Below, piece after piece: positions 26,787-35,791 of a stretch of 64,000 bases of DNA (positions within the stretch are counted from its first letter, which is position 1; every line of letters begins with the position of its first letter). Position numbers and translations under genes: made by a program. The notes below the pieces were generated by a model. The model saw only the letters and a list, made by a program, of their open reading frames with translations, was not told where the DNA came from and did not search any database. Origin of the DNA: Aureimonas mangrovi (GTDB lineage Bacteria; Pseudomonadota; Alphaproteobacteria; Rhizobiales; Rhizobiaceae); assembly GCF_014058705.1 (NCBI RefSeq), contig NZ_CP059692.1, forward strand, positions 3,421,125-3,485,124. Reading direction: 5' to 3'.

Positions 26787-27791
26787 ATGAGCCAGTACGA
26801 CGTTCTCACCATCGGCAACGCCATCGTCGATGTCATCTCACGCGTCGAGGACGAGGCGCTCCTTCGCCTTGCCGTCGAGAAGAGCGCGATGACGCTGATC
26901 GACGCGGAGCGCGCGGTGTCCCTCTACGAGGCGATGGGGCCGGCGGTCGAGATGTCGGGCGGTTCGGCCGGCAACACCGTCGCGGGGCTCGTCAGCCTCG
27001 GCGGCACGGGCGCCTATATCGGCAAGGTCTCGAGCGACTCGCTGGGCGAAATCTTCGCTCACGACATCCGCTCGCTCGGCGTGCGCTACGAGACCGCGCC
27101 GCTGTCGGGTGAGCCGCCGACGGCACGCTGCATGATCCTCGTCACGCCGGACGGCGAGCGCTCGATGAGCACCTATCTCGGCGCCTGCGTGGAACTCGGC
27201 CCCGAGGACATCGACGAGACGCTCGTGGCGGCGGCGAAGGTCACCTATTTCGAGGGCTATCTCTGGGATCCTCCGCGCGCCAAGGACGCGATCGTGAAGG
27301 CGGCGACGATCGCCCACGACGCAGGCAACGAAGTGGCAATGACGCTGTCGGATTCCTTCTGCGTCGATCGTTATCGCGGCGAATTTCTCGAACTCATGCG
27401 TTCCGGCACCGTCGACATCGTCTTCGCCAACGAGGCCGAGGCGCTCGCGCTCTACGAGACGGACGATCTCGACGATGCGCTCGTGCGCATCGGGCAGGAC
27501 ACGAAGCGACTTGCCGTCGTCACCCGCTCCGAGAAGGGCTGCGTCGTCGTGAGAGGCGCGGAGCGCCAGACCTTCGAGGCGACGCGCGTCGAGACCGTGG
27601 TCGACACCACCGGCGCAGGCGATCTGTTCGCCGCCGGTTTCCTGCGGGGCTACACGATGGGCCTCGACGATGCGCGCTCGGCCGCGCTCGGCGCCGTCGC
27701 GGCCGGCCACATCATCGCGCAGATCGGCCCACGGCCGATGCAGCCGCTCGCGAAGATTCCGCAAGCCGCGCGGCTGCTCAACGGCGGATGA
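26787..27791 (+). CDS. PfkB-family carbohydrate/adenosine kinase
   Basis: A 334-residue ribokinase-fold kinase. N-terminal signature GGSAGNTVAGLVSLGGTGAYIGKV (58-81, part shown) and C-terminal DTTGAGDLFAAGFLRG (273-288) with catalytic base D279 and the anion hole before it. FANEAEA at 213-219 is the linker motif. The NAIVDV opening and SMSTYLGAC block are like those of bacterial adenosine kinases of rhizobia, so purine salvage is the likeliest role, though other sugar substrates are possible. It is divergent from the EI24 gene with 130 bases between. Confidence 0.88.
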   Translation: MSQYDVLTIGNAIVDVISRVEDEALLRLAVEKSAMTLIDAERAVSLYEAMGPAVEMSGGSAGNTVAGLVSLGGTGAYIGKVSSDSLGEIFAHDIRSLGVRYETAPLSGEPPTARCMILVTPDGERSMSTYLGACVELGPEDIDETLVAAAKVTYFEGYLWDPPRAKDAIVKAATIAHDAGNEVAMTLSDSFCVDRYRGEFLELMRSGTVDIVFANEAEALALYETDDLDDALVRIGQDTKRLAVVTRSEKGCVVVRGAERQTFEATRVETVVDTTGAGDLFAAGFLRGYTMGLDDARSAALGAVAAGHIIAQIGPRPMQPLAKIPQAARLLNGG

Positions 27792-27920
27792 CGACGGCGT
27801 CGGGCCGTCGCCCAGGGTCCGTACCGGATGGCTGAAACGACGACAGGCCCTCGGCCGGAGTGAAATCGGACAGCCGTCGCGCGGCCGGGGCGCGCGACGT
27901 CGGCAGATGAGGAAGGCGGC

Positions 27921-28607
27921 ATGCGCAAGCTCTATATCGCGAACAAGAACTACTCCTCCTGGTCGCTGCGCCCTTGGGTGCTGATGCGCGAACTCGGCTT
28001 CGACTTCGACGAGGTGCTCGTCCCCTTCGAGGCCGACAGCTGGAAGAGCTTCCGCGCCTTTTCGCCGAACGGCCGCGTGCCATGCCTCGTCGACGGCGCG
28101 CTGACCGTCTGGGACTCGCTCGCCATCGCCGAATATCTCGCCGAGCAGAACCCGCGCGTGTGGCCGGCGGGGCGCGAGGCGCGAGCTTACGCCCGCTCTG
28201 TCGCGGCCGAAATGCATTCGGGCCTCGAGGCCCTACGGGCGCGCTGCACCTTCAATGCCGGGCTGCGCATCCGCCTCGAGTCGCGCCCCAAGGCCCTCCT
28301 GCGCGACATCGCGCGCGTCGACGAGATTTTCGCGACAGGCCTCGAACGCTTCGGCGGCCCGTTCCTGGCGGGCGACGGCTTCACGGCCGCCGACGCCTTC
28401 TTCGCGCCCGTCGCCTTCCGGGTTCAGACCTACGGGCTCGAGCTTTCCGCGCCTTCGGCCGCCTATGTGGAGCGGCTGCTCGCGCTGCCCTCGATGCGCG
28501 AATGGTACGAGGCGGGTCTCGCCGAGCCTTGGCGCGAAGCCGGCCACGAGGAGGATGCCCGCACCATGGGCGTCATCACCGCGGATCTGCGCCATTCGGC
28601 GACCTGA
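27921..28607 (+). CDS. Glutathione S-transferase
   Basis: A 228-residue cytosolic GST. The thioredoxin-fold N-domain has YSSWSLRPWVLMRELG (active-site serine region near 11-16) and the glutathione-binding turn PNGRVPCLVDG with DSLAIAEYLAE. The C-terminal helical domain carries FLAGDGFTAADAFFAPVAFR. Class resembles the YfcF/zeta-like group common in rhizobia. Substrate unknown. It lies 130 bases after the kinase gene and ends 35 bases from the convergent comM. Confidence 0.9.
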   Translation: MRKLYIANKNYSSWSLRPWVLMRELGFDFDEVLVPFEADSWKSFRAFSPNGRVPCLVDGALTVWDSLAIAEYLAEQNPRVWPAGREARAYARSVAAEMHSGLEALRARCTFNAGLRIRLESRPKALLRDIARVDEIFATGLERFGGPFLAGDGFTAADAFFAPVAFRVQTYGLELSAPSAAYVERLLALPSMREWYEAGLAEPWREAGHEEDARTMGVITADLRHSAT

Positions 28608-28642
28608 GCCCTCCGTCCTAGGCGGGACTTTTGCGCCGACGG

Positions 28643-30199
28643 TCAGGCCGTTTCGAGATCGGCAACAGCTCGCACGCCCGACGCCTCACCCGCCATGCGG
28701 TAGGCGATCGCCTCGGCCAGATGAACGCTTCGGACGATGTCACTCGCTTCGAGATCGGCAAGCGTCCGCGCCACCTTGAGGATGCGGTGATAGGCCCGAG
28801 CCGAAAAGCGCGCCTTGTCCGCCGCCTCGCGCAATAGCGCCGCACCGCCCTCGTCGAGTTCGGCCACCGTCTCCACCGCCGCCGACGGGCACTCGGCGTT
28901 GAGCCCGACACCGGGAAGGCCGAGCGTCGTATAGCGCTCCATCTGCATCGCGCGCGCCCGCTCCACCCGCGCCTTCACCGCCGCGGAGCTCTCGGACGCC
29001 GTTGCCGGGCGCATCAGATCGGACGCGCTCACGGCCGGCACTTCGACGCGCAGATCGATCCGGTCGAGCAGCGGGCCGGAGATGCGTGCCTGATAGTCCG
29101 TCTGGCAGCGCGGACCCCGCGCGCAGGTATGGCCGGGCTCACCCGCCATGCCGCAACGGCAGGGGTTCATCGCCGCGACGAGCTGGAAGCGCGCGGGATA
29201 GGTGACGTGATGATTGGCGCGCGCGATCACGCTCTGTCCGCTTTCCAAGGGCTGGCGCAGCGAATCGAGGACGGCCGGCGTGAACTCGGGAAACTCGTCG
29301 AGAAAGAGAACACCGCGATGGGCCAGGGAAACCTCGCCCGGCCGCACCCGCAGGCCCCCGCCCACCATCGCCGCCATCGAAGCCGAATGATGCGGGGCGC
29401 GGAAGGGCCGGCGGTCGGTTAGCCGCCCGCCCGCCAGCTCGCCCGAAATGGAAGCGATGGTCGAGACCTCCAGCAACTCGGCCGGCGAAAGCGCCGGCAG
29501 GATCGAGGGCAGGCGCGCCGCCAGCATCGACTTGCCCGAGCCCGGCGGGCCCGACATCAGGAGATTGTGGCCGCCGGCGGCCGCCACCTCCAAGGCGCGC
29601 CGCGCCCCGGCCTGCCCGCGGATGTCGGCAAGGTCCGGCAGCCCTTCGGCCGCGACCTTCACCGCCGCCTGCGGCCGGGACAACACCTGCGTGCCGCGAA
29701 AGTGGTTGGCGAGCTGGATGAGGCTGCGCGGCGCGAGGATCTCCATCTCCGCGCTCGCCCACGCCGCTTCCGGGCCGCAGGCTGCGGGGCACAGAAGGCC
29801 CATCTCCATCGCGTTGGCGGCCATCGCCGCCGGGAGCGCTCCGGCGACCGGGGCGATCGTGCCGTCCAGCGACAGCTCACCGAGAACAACGAAGCCGGCC
29901 AGCGCGTCCGAAGGAAGTGCACCGAGCGCCGCCATCAGGCCCAGCGCGATCGGAAGATCGTAGTGCGAGCCTTCCTTCGGCAGATCGGCCGGCGCGAGGT
30001 TGACCGTCACGCGCTTGGGCGGCATTGCGAGCCCGGACGCATGAAGCGCGGCCTGCACCCGCTCCCGGCTCTCGGCGACGGCCTTGTCTGCCAGGCCCAC
30101 GATCTGCATGCCGACGCGGCCCGGCGCGACCATAACCTGCACGTCGACCCGCACGGCGTCGATGCCCTGAAACGCGACCGTGGTGACCCGAGCGACCAT
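28643..30199 (-). CDS. comM: YifB/ComM family Mg-chelatase-like AAA+ ATPase
   Basis: Helicase of the ComM group, which helps strand exchange during natural transformation in characterised species. The 518 residues contain an N-terminal Lon-like S16 fold (MVARVTTVAFQG, GLADKAVAESRERVQAAL, GELSLDGTI), the AAA+ core with Walker A GPPGSGKS near 215-222 and Walker B LFLDEFPEF, the cysteine-rich insertion AAMNPCRCG with further cysteines, and the C-terminal YHRILKVARTLADLE. ATG 30199 fits the family start. Presence does not prove competence; the gene is widespread. Confidence 0.92.
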   Translation of the reverse strand: MVARVTTVAFQGIDAVRVDVQVMVAPGRVGMQIVGLADKAVAESRERVQAALHASGLAMPPKRVTVNLAPADLPKEGSHYDLPIALGLMAALGALPSDALAGFVVLGELSLDGTIAPVAGALPAAMAANAMEMGLLCPAACGPEAAWASAEMEILAPRSLIQLANHFRGTQVLSRPQAAVKVAAEGLPDLADIRGQAGARRALEVAAAGGHNLLMSGPPGSGKSMLAARLPSILPALSPAELLEVSTIASISGELAGGRLTDRRPFRAPHHSASMAAMVGGGLRVRPGEVSLAHRGVLFLDEFPEFTPAVLDSLRQPLESGQSVIARANHHVTYPARFQLVAAMNPCRCGMAGEPGHTCARGPRCQTDYQARISGPLLDRIDLRVEVPAVSASDLMRPATASESSAAVKARVERARAMQMERYTTLGLPGVGLNAECPSAAVETVAELDEGGAALLREAADKARFSARAYHRILKVARTLADLEASDIVRSVHLAEAIAYRMAGEASGVRAVADLETA

Positions 30200-30294
30200 G
30201 ATTCGACATCCTGTCTGGGCAGACGCCGCCGTCCAACACACTCTGAACGCGAACTGTTAGCAGCAGCACAACCGGAGGACAAGAACGCAAAGCG

Positions 30295-30333
30295 AACAAA
30301 AAGCGGCCGAATCGCTTCTCGCGATCCGGCCGC
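30295..30333 (-). terminator. Terminator downstream of the SH3-domain gene
   Basis: On the minus strand, AGCGGCCG and CGGCCGCT arms plus an inner ATCGC/GCGAT pair form a long hairpin with one mismatch, followed by TTTTTGTT. It lies about 33 bases beyond the SH3-protein stop codon. Confidence 0.75.
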
Positions 30334-30366
30334 TCGAGAGGTTATCGCTCTGTTAATGGCCGCGTG

Positions 30367-31035
30367 TCAGTTGATGCGCCCCTCGATCACGACCTCGTTG
30401 GGGCCGAGGCGACGGCCGTCGCGCCGATCTTCACGTCGGTCATCGCGATAGTCCCGACGATCATCGCGCCGGTCGTCACGCCGGTCGGCGCGCCAGTCAC
30501 GGCGATCGTCCCGGCGATCCTCCCGCCAGTCACGACGGTCGTCCCGGCGGTCGTCGCGCCAGTCACGGCGATCATCGCGGCGCTCATCACGCCAGTCACG
30601 GCGGTCTTCGCGGACCTCGCGTCGGACATCGCCGCGATCGAGGCCGCGATAGCGATCACGGTCGCGGTAGAAGGAGCGCCCACGATAGTGGTTGTCCCAG
30701 TAATTGCCGAACTGGAAGGAGATGACGGGCGCATTGAACCGCTCGACGACCCGCGTGCCGGTGTAGCGGGTGCCGCCGTAGGACTGGGCGAGGTAGTTGG
30801 ACGACATCCAGCCGCGCAGGCCGGCATAGGTGACGTCGCACCAGGAGCGGTTGGACAGGCACCCGTGCACGTTCACGCTGGCACCACCGCGCACGACATC
30901 GACGGCTGGATAGGCGGTGGAGGGCCCGGAGCGCAGATTGACGTTGGTGGTGGCGACGGCTGGGGCGGCGGATGCCACGGCCGGAACGAGCAGTGCGCCG
31001 ACAATCAGGAGCGGGCGCAGGAAGGTCTTCGACAT
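30367..31035 (-). CDS. Exported SH3-domain protein with charged Arg/Asp repeat tail
   Basis: A 222-residue protein. A Sec signal occupies residues 1-23 (ends VASAAP). A bacterial SH3 domain follows (about 28-85): TNVNLRSGPSTAYPAVDVV, then GCLSNRSWCDVTYAG with two cysteines likely paired, and GWMSSNYL. After a linker with FGNYWDNHYRGRSFYRDRD comes a highly charged tail made of 11-residue repeats of the type DWRDDRRDDRR, four in exact register at DNA level, then degenerate copies. SH3_3 domains bind cell-wall or protein ligands in the periplasm. The tail is probably extended and may be variable in copy number. Confidence 0.85.
   Translation of the reverse strand: MSKTFLRPLLIVGALLVPAVASAAPAVATTNVNLRSGPSTAYPAVDVVRGGASVNVHGCLSNRSWCDVTYAGLRGWMSSNYLAQSYGGTRYTGTRVVERFNAPVISFQFGNYWDNHYRGRSFYRDRDRYRGLDRGDVRREVREDRRDWRDERRDDRRDWRDDRRDDRRDWREDRRDDRRDWRADRRDDRRDDRRDYRDDRREDRRDGRRLGPNEVVIEGRIN
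30466..30597. repeat. Four tandem 33-bp repeats inside the SH3-protein gene
   Basis: The string CGCCAGTCAC recurs at 30491, 30524, 30557 and 30590, exactly 33 bases apart. Each unit encodes 11 residues (DWRxxRRDDRR; x varies D, E or A). Flanking sequence holds further, degenerate copies on both sides. The unbroken reading frame and third-position changes show it is coding, not a CRISPR. Confidence 0.85.
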
Positions 31036-31153
31036 GGGGTTACGTCTCCTTCGGGGACGAAGCGTTGATCCGTGACCCGAGAAAAACCACGCCCTGCCCG
31101 AACGGTTGCCGAACGCAGCGTTCAGCCGGCGTTCAGACGATCGAGGAGGCCCG

Positions 31154-32092
31154 TCAGCGCTTCGCCTCGACCGCATCCCAGAACAGCGCAGCGATATCGG
31201 CCCCGCCGAAGCGCTTGACCTCGCGGATGCCGGTCGGGGAGGTGACGTTGATCTCGGTCAGATAGTCGCCGATCACGTCGATCCCGACGAAAATCTGGCC
31301 TCGTTCCTTGAGGGCGGGGCCGATGCGCTCGCAGATCTCGCGCTCGCGGGCCGTCAGCTCGGTCGCCTCAGCGCGCCCGCCGACATGCATGTTGGATCGC
31401 GCATCGGTCTCCGCCGGCACGCGGTTGATCGCCCCGACCGGCTCGCCATCGATGAGGATGATGCGCTTGTCGCCCTTCCGCACGTCCTTCAGGTAGCGCT
31501 GGACGATGAAGGGCTCCCGGAACAGGAGCGCGAAGGTTTCCATGAAGGAGGTGAGGTTGCGGTCCTCGCGCGTCAGGTGGAAGACGCCGGCGCCGCCATT
31601 GCCGTAGAGCGGCTTCATCACGATCTCACCGTGCTCGGCGCGGAAGGCAGCGACCTCCGCCGGATCCTTGGTGATCAGCGTTTCCGGCATCAGGTCGGTG
31701 AACTCGGTGACGAAGATCTTCTCGGGCATGTTGCGCACCCAGGCCGGGTCGTTGACCACGAGCGTCTTCGGGTGGATGCGCTCCAGGAGGTGCGTCGAGG
31801 TGATGTAGTTCATGTCGAAGGGCGGGTCCTGGCGCAACAGCACCACGTCCATCGTCGAGAGGTCGACGCGCGCGGGCTCGCCCAGCGTGAAGTGCTTTCC
31901 CTGTTCCTCACGGAGGTTCATCGCCTCGACCCGCGCCGAGACGACGCCGTCGCGGAAGGTCAGGCGATCGGGCGTATAGTGAAAGAGCTCGTGCCCCCGG
32001 CGCTCGGCCTCGAGGCACAGGGCGAAGGTCGAATCGCCCTTGATGGTGATCGAGGAGACATGGTCCATCTGGACCGCGACCTTCAAAGCCAT
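31154..32092 (-). CDS. gshB: Glutathione synthetase
   Basis: ATP-grasp enzyme joining gamma-glutamylcysteine and glycine. The 312 residues match Gsh[22 protein letters not shown] at the N-terminus (substrate loop), [18 protein letters not shown], the ATP-grasp segment [16 protein letters not shown], and [21 protein letters not shown] near the C-terminus (ends of motifs shown in part). It belongs to the same strand as the kup, yraN and rsmI genes upstream, 65 bases after kup. Confidence 0.95.
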   Translation of the reverse strand: MALKVAVQMDHVSSITIKGDSTFALCLEAERRGHELFHYTPDRLTFRDGVVSARVEAMNLREEQGKHFTLGEPARVDLSTMDVVLLRQDPPFDMNYITSTHLLERIHPKTLVVNDPAWVRNMPEKIFVTEFTDLMPETLITKDPAEVAAFRAEHGEIVMKPLYGNGGAGVFHLTREDRNLTSFMETFALLFREPFIVQRYLKDVRKGDKRIILIDGEPVGAINRVPAETDARSNMHVGGRAEATELTAREREICERIGPALKERGQIFVGIDVIGDYLTEINVTSPTGIREVKRFGGADIAALFWDAVEAKR

Positions 32093-32157
32093 GACTTCAC
32101 GTCCTTCGCTGCGCGATGCTGGCCCTTGCGGTACTCAAGCGCGCCGGCTGCCGCAAG

Positions 32158-34050
32158 TCAGATCGCGAGCTGCTGGCCCATCTCCACGACGCGGTTGGTC
32201 GGCAGGCGGTAGAACTGCGTGGCATCGGCCACCTGCCTGTAGAGCGCGATGTAGAGCCGATCCTGCCAGTTCGGCATGCCGCGGTGGGCGAGCGCGCGCA
32301 GCGAGCGGCGCGACAGGAAGAACGAGGTCTGCATGATCTCGAACTTCAGCCCCTGGCGCTTGGCGAGCGCGAGCGCGGCCGGCACGTTCGGCTCCTCCAT
32401 GTAGCCGAAGGTGACGGTCACGCGCTTGAAGCGGTCGTCGATCGGCTCGATCAGGAGGCGGTGCTCGGCGGAGACGCGCGGCTTGTTGGCCGTCTTGACC
32501 GTCAGGATCCAATTCTGCTCGTGCAGCACGCCGTTGTGCTTGATGTTGTGCAGGAGCGAGGACGGGGCGATCAAGGGATCGCCCGACATGAAGACTGCGG
32601 TTCCGGGCGCCGTCGCGGGCTTGGAGCGCCGGAGCATCGCGCACAGTTCCTCCAGCGGCACCGCATCGCGCGCGGCCTTCTCCTGGACGAGGCGCGTGCC
32701 GCGCACGAAGGTGCCCATCGCCAGAAGCAGCACCAGCGCGAGGCCGACGGGCACGTAGCCGCCGGCGACGAACTTCGTGAGATTGGCACCGAAGAAGACG
32801 AACTCCAGCGCCACGATCGGCACCATCACGGCGGCGATGCGCAGGGAGGACCAGTTCCAGGCACGGCGGAACACGACGATGGCGAGGATCGACGTCGCCA
32901 GCATGTTGCCGGCGACGGCAATGCCGTACGCCCCGGCCAGCTCGCTCGACGTTCCGAAGAAGAGCACCAGCGCGATCACGCCGAGGAAGAGGAGGAGGTT
33001 GACCTTCGGGATGTAGATCTGGCCGACATGCTCGGCCGAGGTGTGGCGCACCTCCATGCGGGGCAGGAGGCCGAGCTGCACCGCCTGATGGGTGAGCGAG
33101 AAGGCGCCGGTGATGACGGCCTGCGCGGCGATCACCGTCGCCATCGTGGCGAGCACGACGAGCGGAAGCAGCATGGAGGCCGGGGCGAGGAGGTAGAACG
33201 GGTTCTCCAGCGCCTGCGGCTGCGACAGGATCAGCGCCCCCTGCCCCAGATAGTTGAGCGCGAGCGCCGGGAACACCACCGTGCTCCAGGCGAGTCGGAT
33301 CGGCCCGCGCCCGAAATGGCCGAGATCGGCATAGAGGGCTTCGGCGCCCGTGACGGCGAGGAAGACCGTGCCGAGGATGGCGAGCGAGACGAGCCCGTGC
33401 TCGCGCACGAAGGAGAGCGCCGCCAGCGGGTTGACGGCCGCCAGGATCTGCGGCGCGTCGAAGATGTGCCAGAGCCCGAGCCCCGCCAGTACCACGAACC
33501 AGAGAAGGGTGATCGGGCCGAACAGCCGCGCGATATGCGCCGTGCCATAGGCCTGCGCGGCAAAAAGCGCGGTGAGGATGACGAGCGTCAGCGGCAACGC
33601 CCAGGCGCCGACCTGCGGTGAGACGAGCTTGAGGCCTTCCATCGCCGACAGAACCGAAATGGCCGGGGTGATCAGCGCATCGCCGTAGAAGAGCGAGGCC
33701 GCGACCATGCCGACGGCCAGAAGCGCCGTGGAGCGGCCGGCGTAGCGCTGCGCGAGCGCCAGCAGCGTCAGGACGCCGCCCTCGCCGTTGTTGTCGGCCT
33801 TCAAGATGAGGGCGACGTATTTCAGCGAGACGACGATCGTCAGCGTCCAGAGGAGCAGCGAGACGACGCCGATCACCTCCGCCTGCGATATGCCGTCCTC
33901 GGCCGCGTGCAGGAGCGATTCACGCAAGGCGTAGAGAGGGCTGGTGCCGATGTCGCCGTAGACGACACCGATGGAGCCGAGCGTGAGCGCGGCGAAGCTC
34001 GGCCGTTCGGACGATGCATCGTCCGTGGCGAGAAGGGGGCTGACCGACAT
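32158..34050 (-). CDS. kup: Kup potassium uptake protein
   Basis: Proton-coupled potassium importer of the KUP/HAK/KT family. The 630 residues comprise about 12 membrane helices up to roughly residue 450 and a cytoplasmic C-terminal domain. The family opening LGSIGVVYGDIGTSPLYALRE lies at about 27-47 (part shown), followed by WTLTIVVSLKYV, a GEGGVLTL block near 92 and YGDALITPAISVLSAMEGL. It lies between yraN and gshB, genes that are often adjacent in relatives. A short GTCCGA-TCG-TCGGAC hairpin sits at 34081-34095 in its leader. Confidence 0.94.
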   Translation of the reverse strand: MSVSPLLATDDASSERPSFAALTLGSIGVVYGDIGTSPLYALRESLLHAAEDGISQAEVIGVVSLLLWTLTIVVSLKYVALILKADNNGEGGVLTLLALAQRYAGRSTALLAVGMVAASLFYGDALITPAISVLSAMEGLKLVSPQVGAWALPLTLVILTALFAAQAYGTAHIARLFGPITLLWFVVLAGLGLWHIFDAPQILAAVNPLAALSFVREHGLVSLAILGTVFLAVTGAEALYADLGHFGRGPIRLAWSTVVFPALALNYLGQGALILSQPQALENPFYLLAPASMLLPLVVLATMATVIAAQAVITGAFSLTHQAVQLGLLPRMEVRHTSAEHVGQIYIPKVNLLLFLGVIALVLFFGTSSELAGAYGIAVAGNMLATSILAIVVFRRAWNWSSLRIAAVMVPIVALEFVFFGANLTKFVAGGYVPVGLALVLLLAMGTFVRGTRLVQEKAARDAVPLEELCAMLRRSKPATAPGTAVFMSGDPLIAPSSLLHNIKHNGVLHEQNWILTVKTANKPRVSAEHRLLIEPIDDRFKRVTVTFGYMEEPNVPAALALAKRQGLKFEIMQTSFFLSRRSLRALAHRGMPNWQDRLYIALYRQVADATQFYRLPTNRVVEMGQQLAI

Positions 34051-34206
34051 GGGTCTTGATCTCGGAAAGATGAGGCGGCGGTCCGATCGTCGGACGGCGT
34101 GCTGCGCCTGATGCCTCGGGTTGGGGCCGATGAATGCTTGCCGTGGGCCGCGATCGACCGTCGCGCCATTGTGCCTTCGATGGAGATGCGGCGTAACAAC
34201 GCTCGC

Positions 34207-34581
34207 TCAGGGGCGCGGTTCCCACGCGCCGGCCAGATGGCGGGGCCAACGGCGCGGCAGGACTGCGACGATATCGAAGCGGAGGGATATGTGGTGGGCA
34301 TCCGGTTGGCGCGCAAGCCAGAGATCGGCCGCAGCCTCGATGCGCCTGCGTGAGGCGGGCGTCACGGCATCGATCGCCAAGGCGAGGCTGCCGCGCGCCT
34401 TGACCTCGACGATCGCCACCGTCGAGCCGCGCCGGGCGACGAGGTCGATCTCGCCGAGCGAGGTGCGGTGTCGCATTTCGATGATGCGATAGCCCTTCAG
34501 GCGCAACGCCCAGGCGGCAAGACGTTCCGCACGATGCCCCTTGGCGAAGAAGCGTCGCCGTCGATCGGCGCCGGCCTTCAA
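34207..34581 (-). CDS. yraN: YraN/UPF0102 nuclease-fold protein
   Basis: A 124-residue protein of the restriction-endonuclease-like fold. The catalytic-type residues are visible: E44 and D46 in GEIDLVA, then E59 and K61 in VEVK. It starts with TTG overlapping the rsmI stop (TTGA), indicating coupling. Family function is unsettled; a role in DNA processing or repair has been suggested from the fold. The 156 bases beyond it toward kup hold no gene. Confidence 0.87.
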   Translation of the reverse strand: MKAGADRRRRFFAKGHRAERLAAWALRLKGYRIIEMRHRTSLGEIDLVARRGSTVAIVEVKARGSLALAIDAVTPASRRRIEAAADLWLARQPDAHHISLRFDIVAVLPRRWPRHLAGAWEPRP

Positions 34582-35471
34582 TCCTTCGCCTTCAGCGCGA
34601 GTGCCATGGCGTAGAGCTCGCGCTTGGGCAGCCCCGTAAGCCTCACGGCCTCGGCGGCAGCCTGCGCGGGCTTCATCTCGGCCAGAAGCCCGGCGAGGAT
34701 CGCCTCGGCGTCGGCGCCCTCCGCAGCTTCCTCGGCGGCCGGCGGGCCGACGCAGACGACGATCTCTCCGCGCACGCGCTCCATAGCGTCGAAGGCGGCG
34801 GCGAGTTCGGACAGGGCGCCGCGATAGACGGTCTCGTGCATCTTCGTCAGTTCGCGGCAGACAGCCGCGGGACGGTCGCCGAGGACGCCGGCCATGTCAT
34901 GAAGGCCGGCGGCGACGCGATTGGGCGATTCGAAGAAGATCAGCGTGCCCGGCACGCGTGCCAGCGCTTCCAGGCGTTTGCGCCGCGCCGTCTCCTTGCT
35001 CGGCAGGAAGCCGGCGAAGAAGAAGGCGTCTGACGGCAGGCCGCTGGCGAGGAGCGCGGCCAACGGGGCGGAGGCGCCCGGCACGGGCACGACAGCGATC
35101 CCCGCCTCCAGCGCACGCTCGACGAGCCGGAAGCCGGGATCGGAAACGAGGGGCGTGCCGGCATCCGATGCCAGCGCGACCGACTTGCCGGCCGTCAACT
35201 CGGCCAACAGCGCCTCGCCGGCTGCCGCCTCGTTGTGCTCGTGATAGGAGACGGGCCGCCGGTCGATGGCGAAACGCTGCAGGAGCTTGGCGGTGACACG
35301 CGTATCCTCGCAGGCCAGGATGTCGGCGCCGGCCAGGACCTCCAGCGCCCGCAGCGTGATGTCCGAGAGGTTTCCGATGGGCGTCGCGACGAGATAGAGG
35401 CCCGGCGCGGGGCGCGGGGCCGGCACGGATTGCCCGCGAAGCAGGAAGGAAGGAGGACGCGCCTCGCTCAT
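34578..35471 (-). CDS. rsmI: 16S rRNA (cytidine(1402)-2'-O)-methyltransferase
   Basis: Tetrapyrrole-methylase-fold enzyme that methylates the ribose of C1402 in 16S rRNA. ATG at 35471 overlaps the ynfA stop and gives 297 residues. [19 protein letters not shown] opens the fold (about residues 24-42), ACEDTR and SYHEHNE follow, and [15 protein letters not shown] and [10 protein letters not shown] are the SAM-pocket loops. A C-terminal helical domain ends in [15 protein letters not shown]. The much longer upstream frame is the shadow of ynfA and hemW. Confidence 0.95.
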   Translation of the reverse strand: MSEARPPSFLLRGQSVPAPRPAPGLYLVATPIGNLSDITLRALEVLAGADILACEDTRVTAKLLQRFAIDRRPVSYHEHNEAAAGEALLAELTAGKSVALASDAGTPLVSDPGFRLVERALEAGIAVVPVPGASAPLAALLASGLPSDAFFFAGFLPSKETARRKRLEALARVPGTLIFFESPNRVAAGLHDMAGVLGDRPAAVCRELTKMHETVYRGALSELAAAFDAMERVRGEIVVCVGPPAAEEAAEGADAEAILAGLLAEMKPAQAAAEAVRLTGLPKRELYAMALALKAKD

Positions 35472-35791
35472 GCCGGGCGGGGCGCCCAGAGGATGACGGC
35501 GGCGCCGACGAGGCAGAGCGCCGTTCCGGCGAGGTCGAAGCGATCGGGCATGGCGCGCTCCACGAGCCAGAGCCACATCAGGGATGCAAGGATATAGACC
35601 CCGCCATAGGCGGCATAGGCGCGGCCCGCATGGGCGGCGTCGACCTGCGTCAAAAGGAAGGCGAAAAGGGCGAGCGCCGCCATTCCGGGCGCCAGCCACA
35701 GGATCGAGGCGCCCTGCCGCCACCATGCCCAGAAGGCGAAGCAGCCGGCGATCTCGGCGAGCGCCGCGCCCCCATAGAAGACAAAGCTCAC
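35468..35791 (-). CDS. YnfA/UPF0060 family membrane protein
   Basis: A 107-residue protein with four membrane helices over the whole length. The family pattern [17 protein letters not shown] at the N-terminus and [18 protein letters not shown] in the third helix identify UPF0060. A GTG at 35791 is the only start that matches the family length; it overlaps the hemW stop (GTGA), and its own stop overlaps the rsmI ATG. Related to small multidrug-resistance-type folds; the role is not established. It is unusual to find it embedded in this tRNA/rRNA-modification and house-cleaning operon. Confidence 0.85.
   Translation of the reverse strand: MSFVFYGGAALAEIAGCFAFWAWWRQGASILWLAPGMAALALFAFLLTQVDAAHAGRAYAAYGGVYILASLMWLWLVERAMPDRFDLAGTALCLVGAAVILWAPRPA

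Noticed and set aside
30466..30597. Regular 33-bp repeats considered as a CRISPR array
   Set aside because: Units are directly tandem without unique spacers and lie inside a coding frame.
30364..31068. Hydrophobic, repetitive plus-strand frame (APVTAIVPAI-type repeats) opposite the SH3 gene
   Set aside because: The repeats are the antisense reading of the Arg/Asp repeat codons. No ribosome site or family match, while the minus-strand protein has a signal peptide and an SH3 domain.
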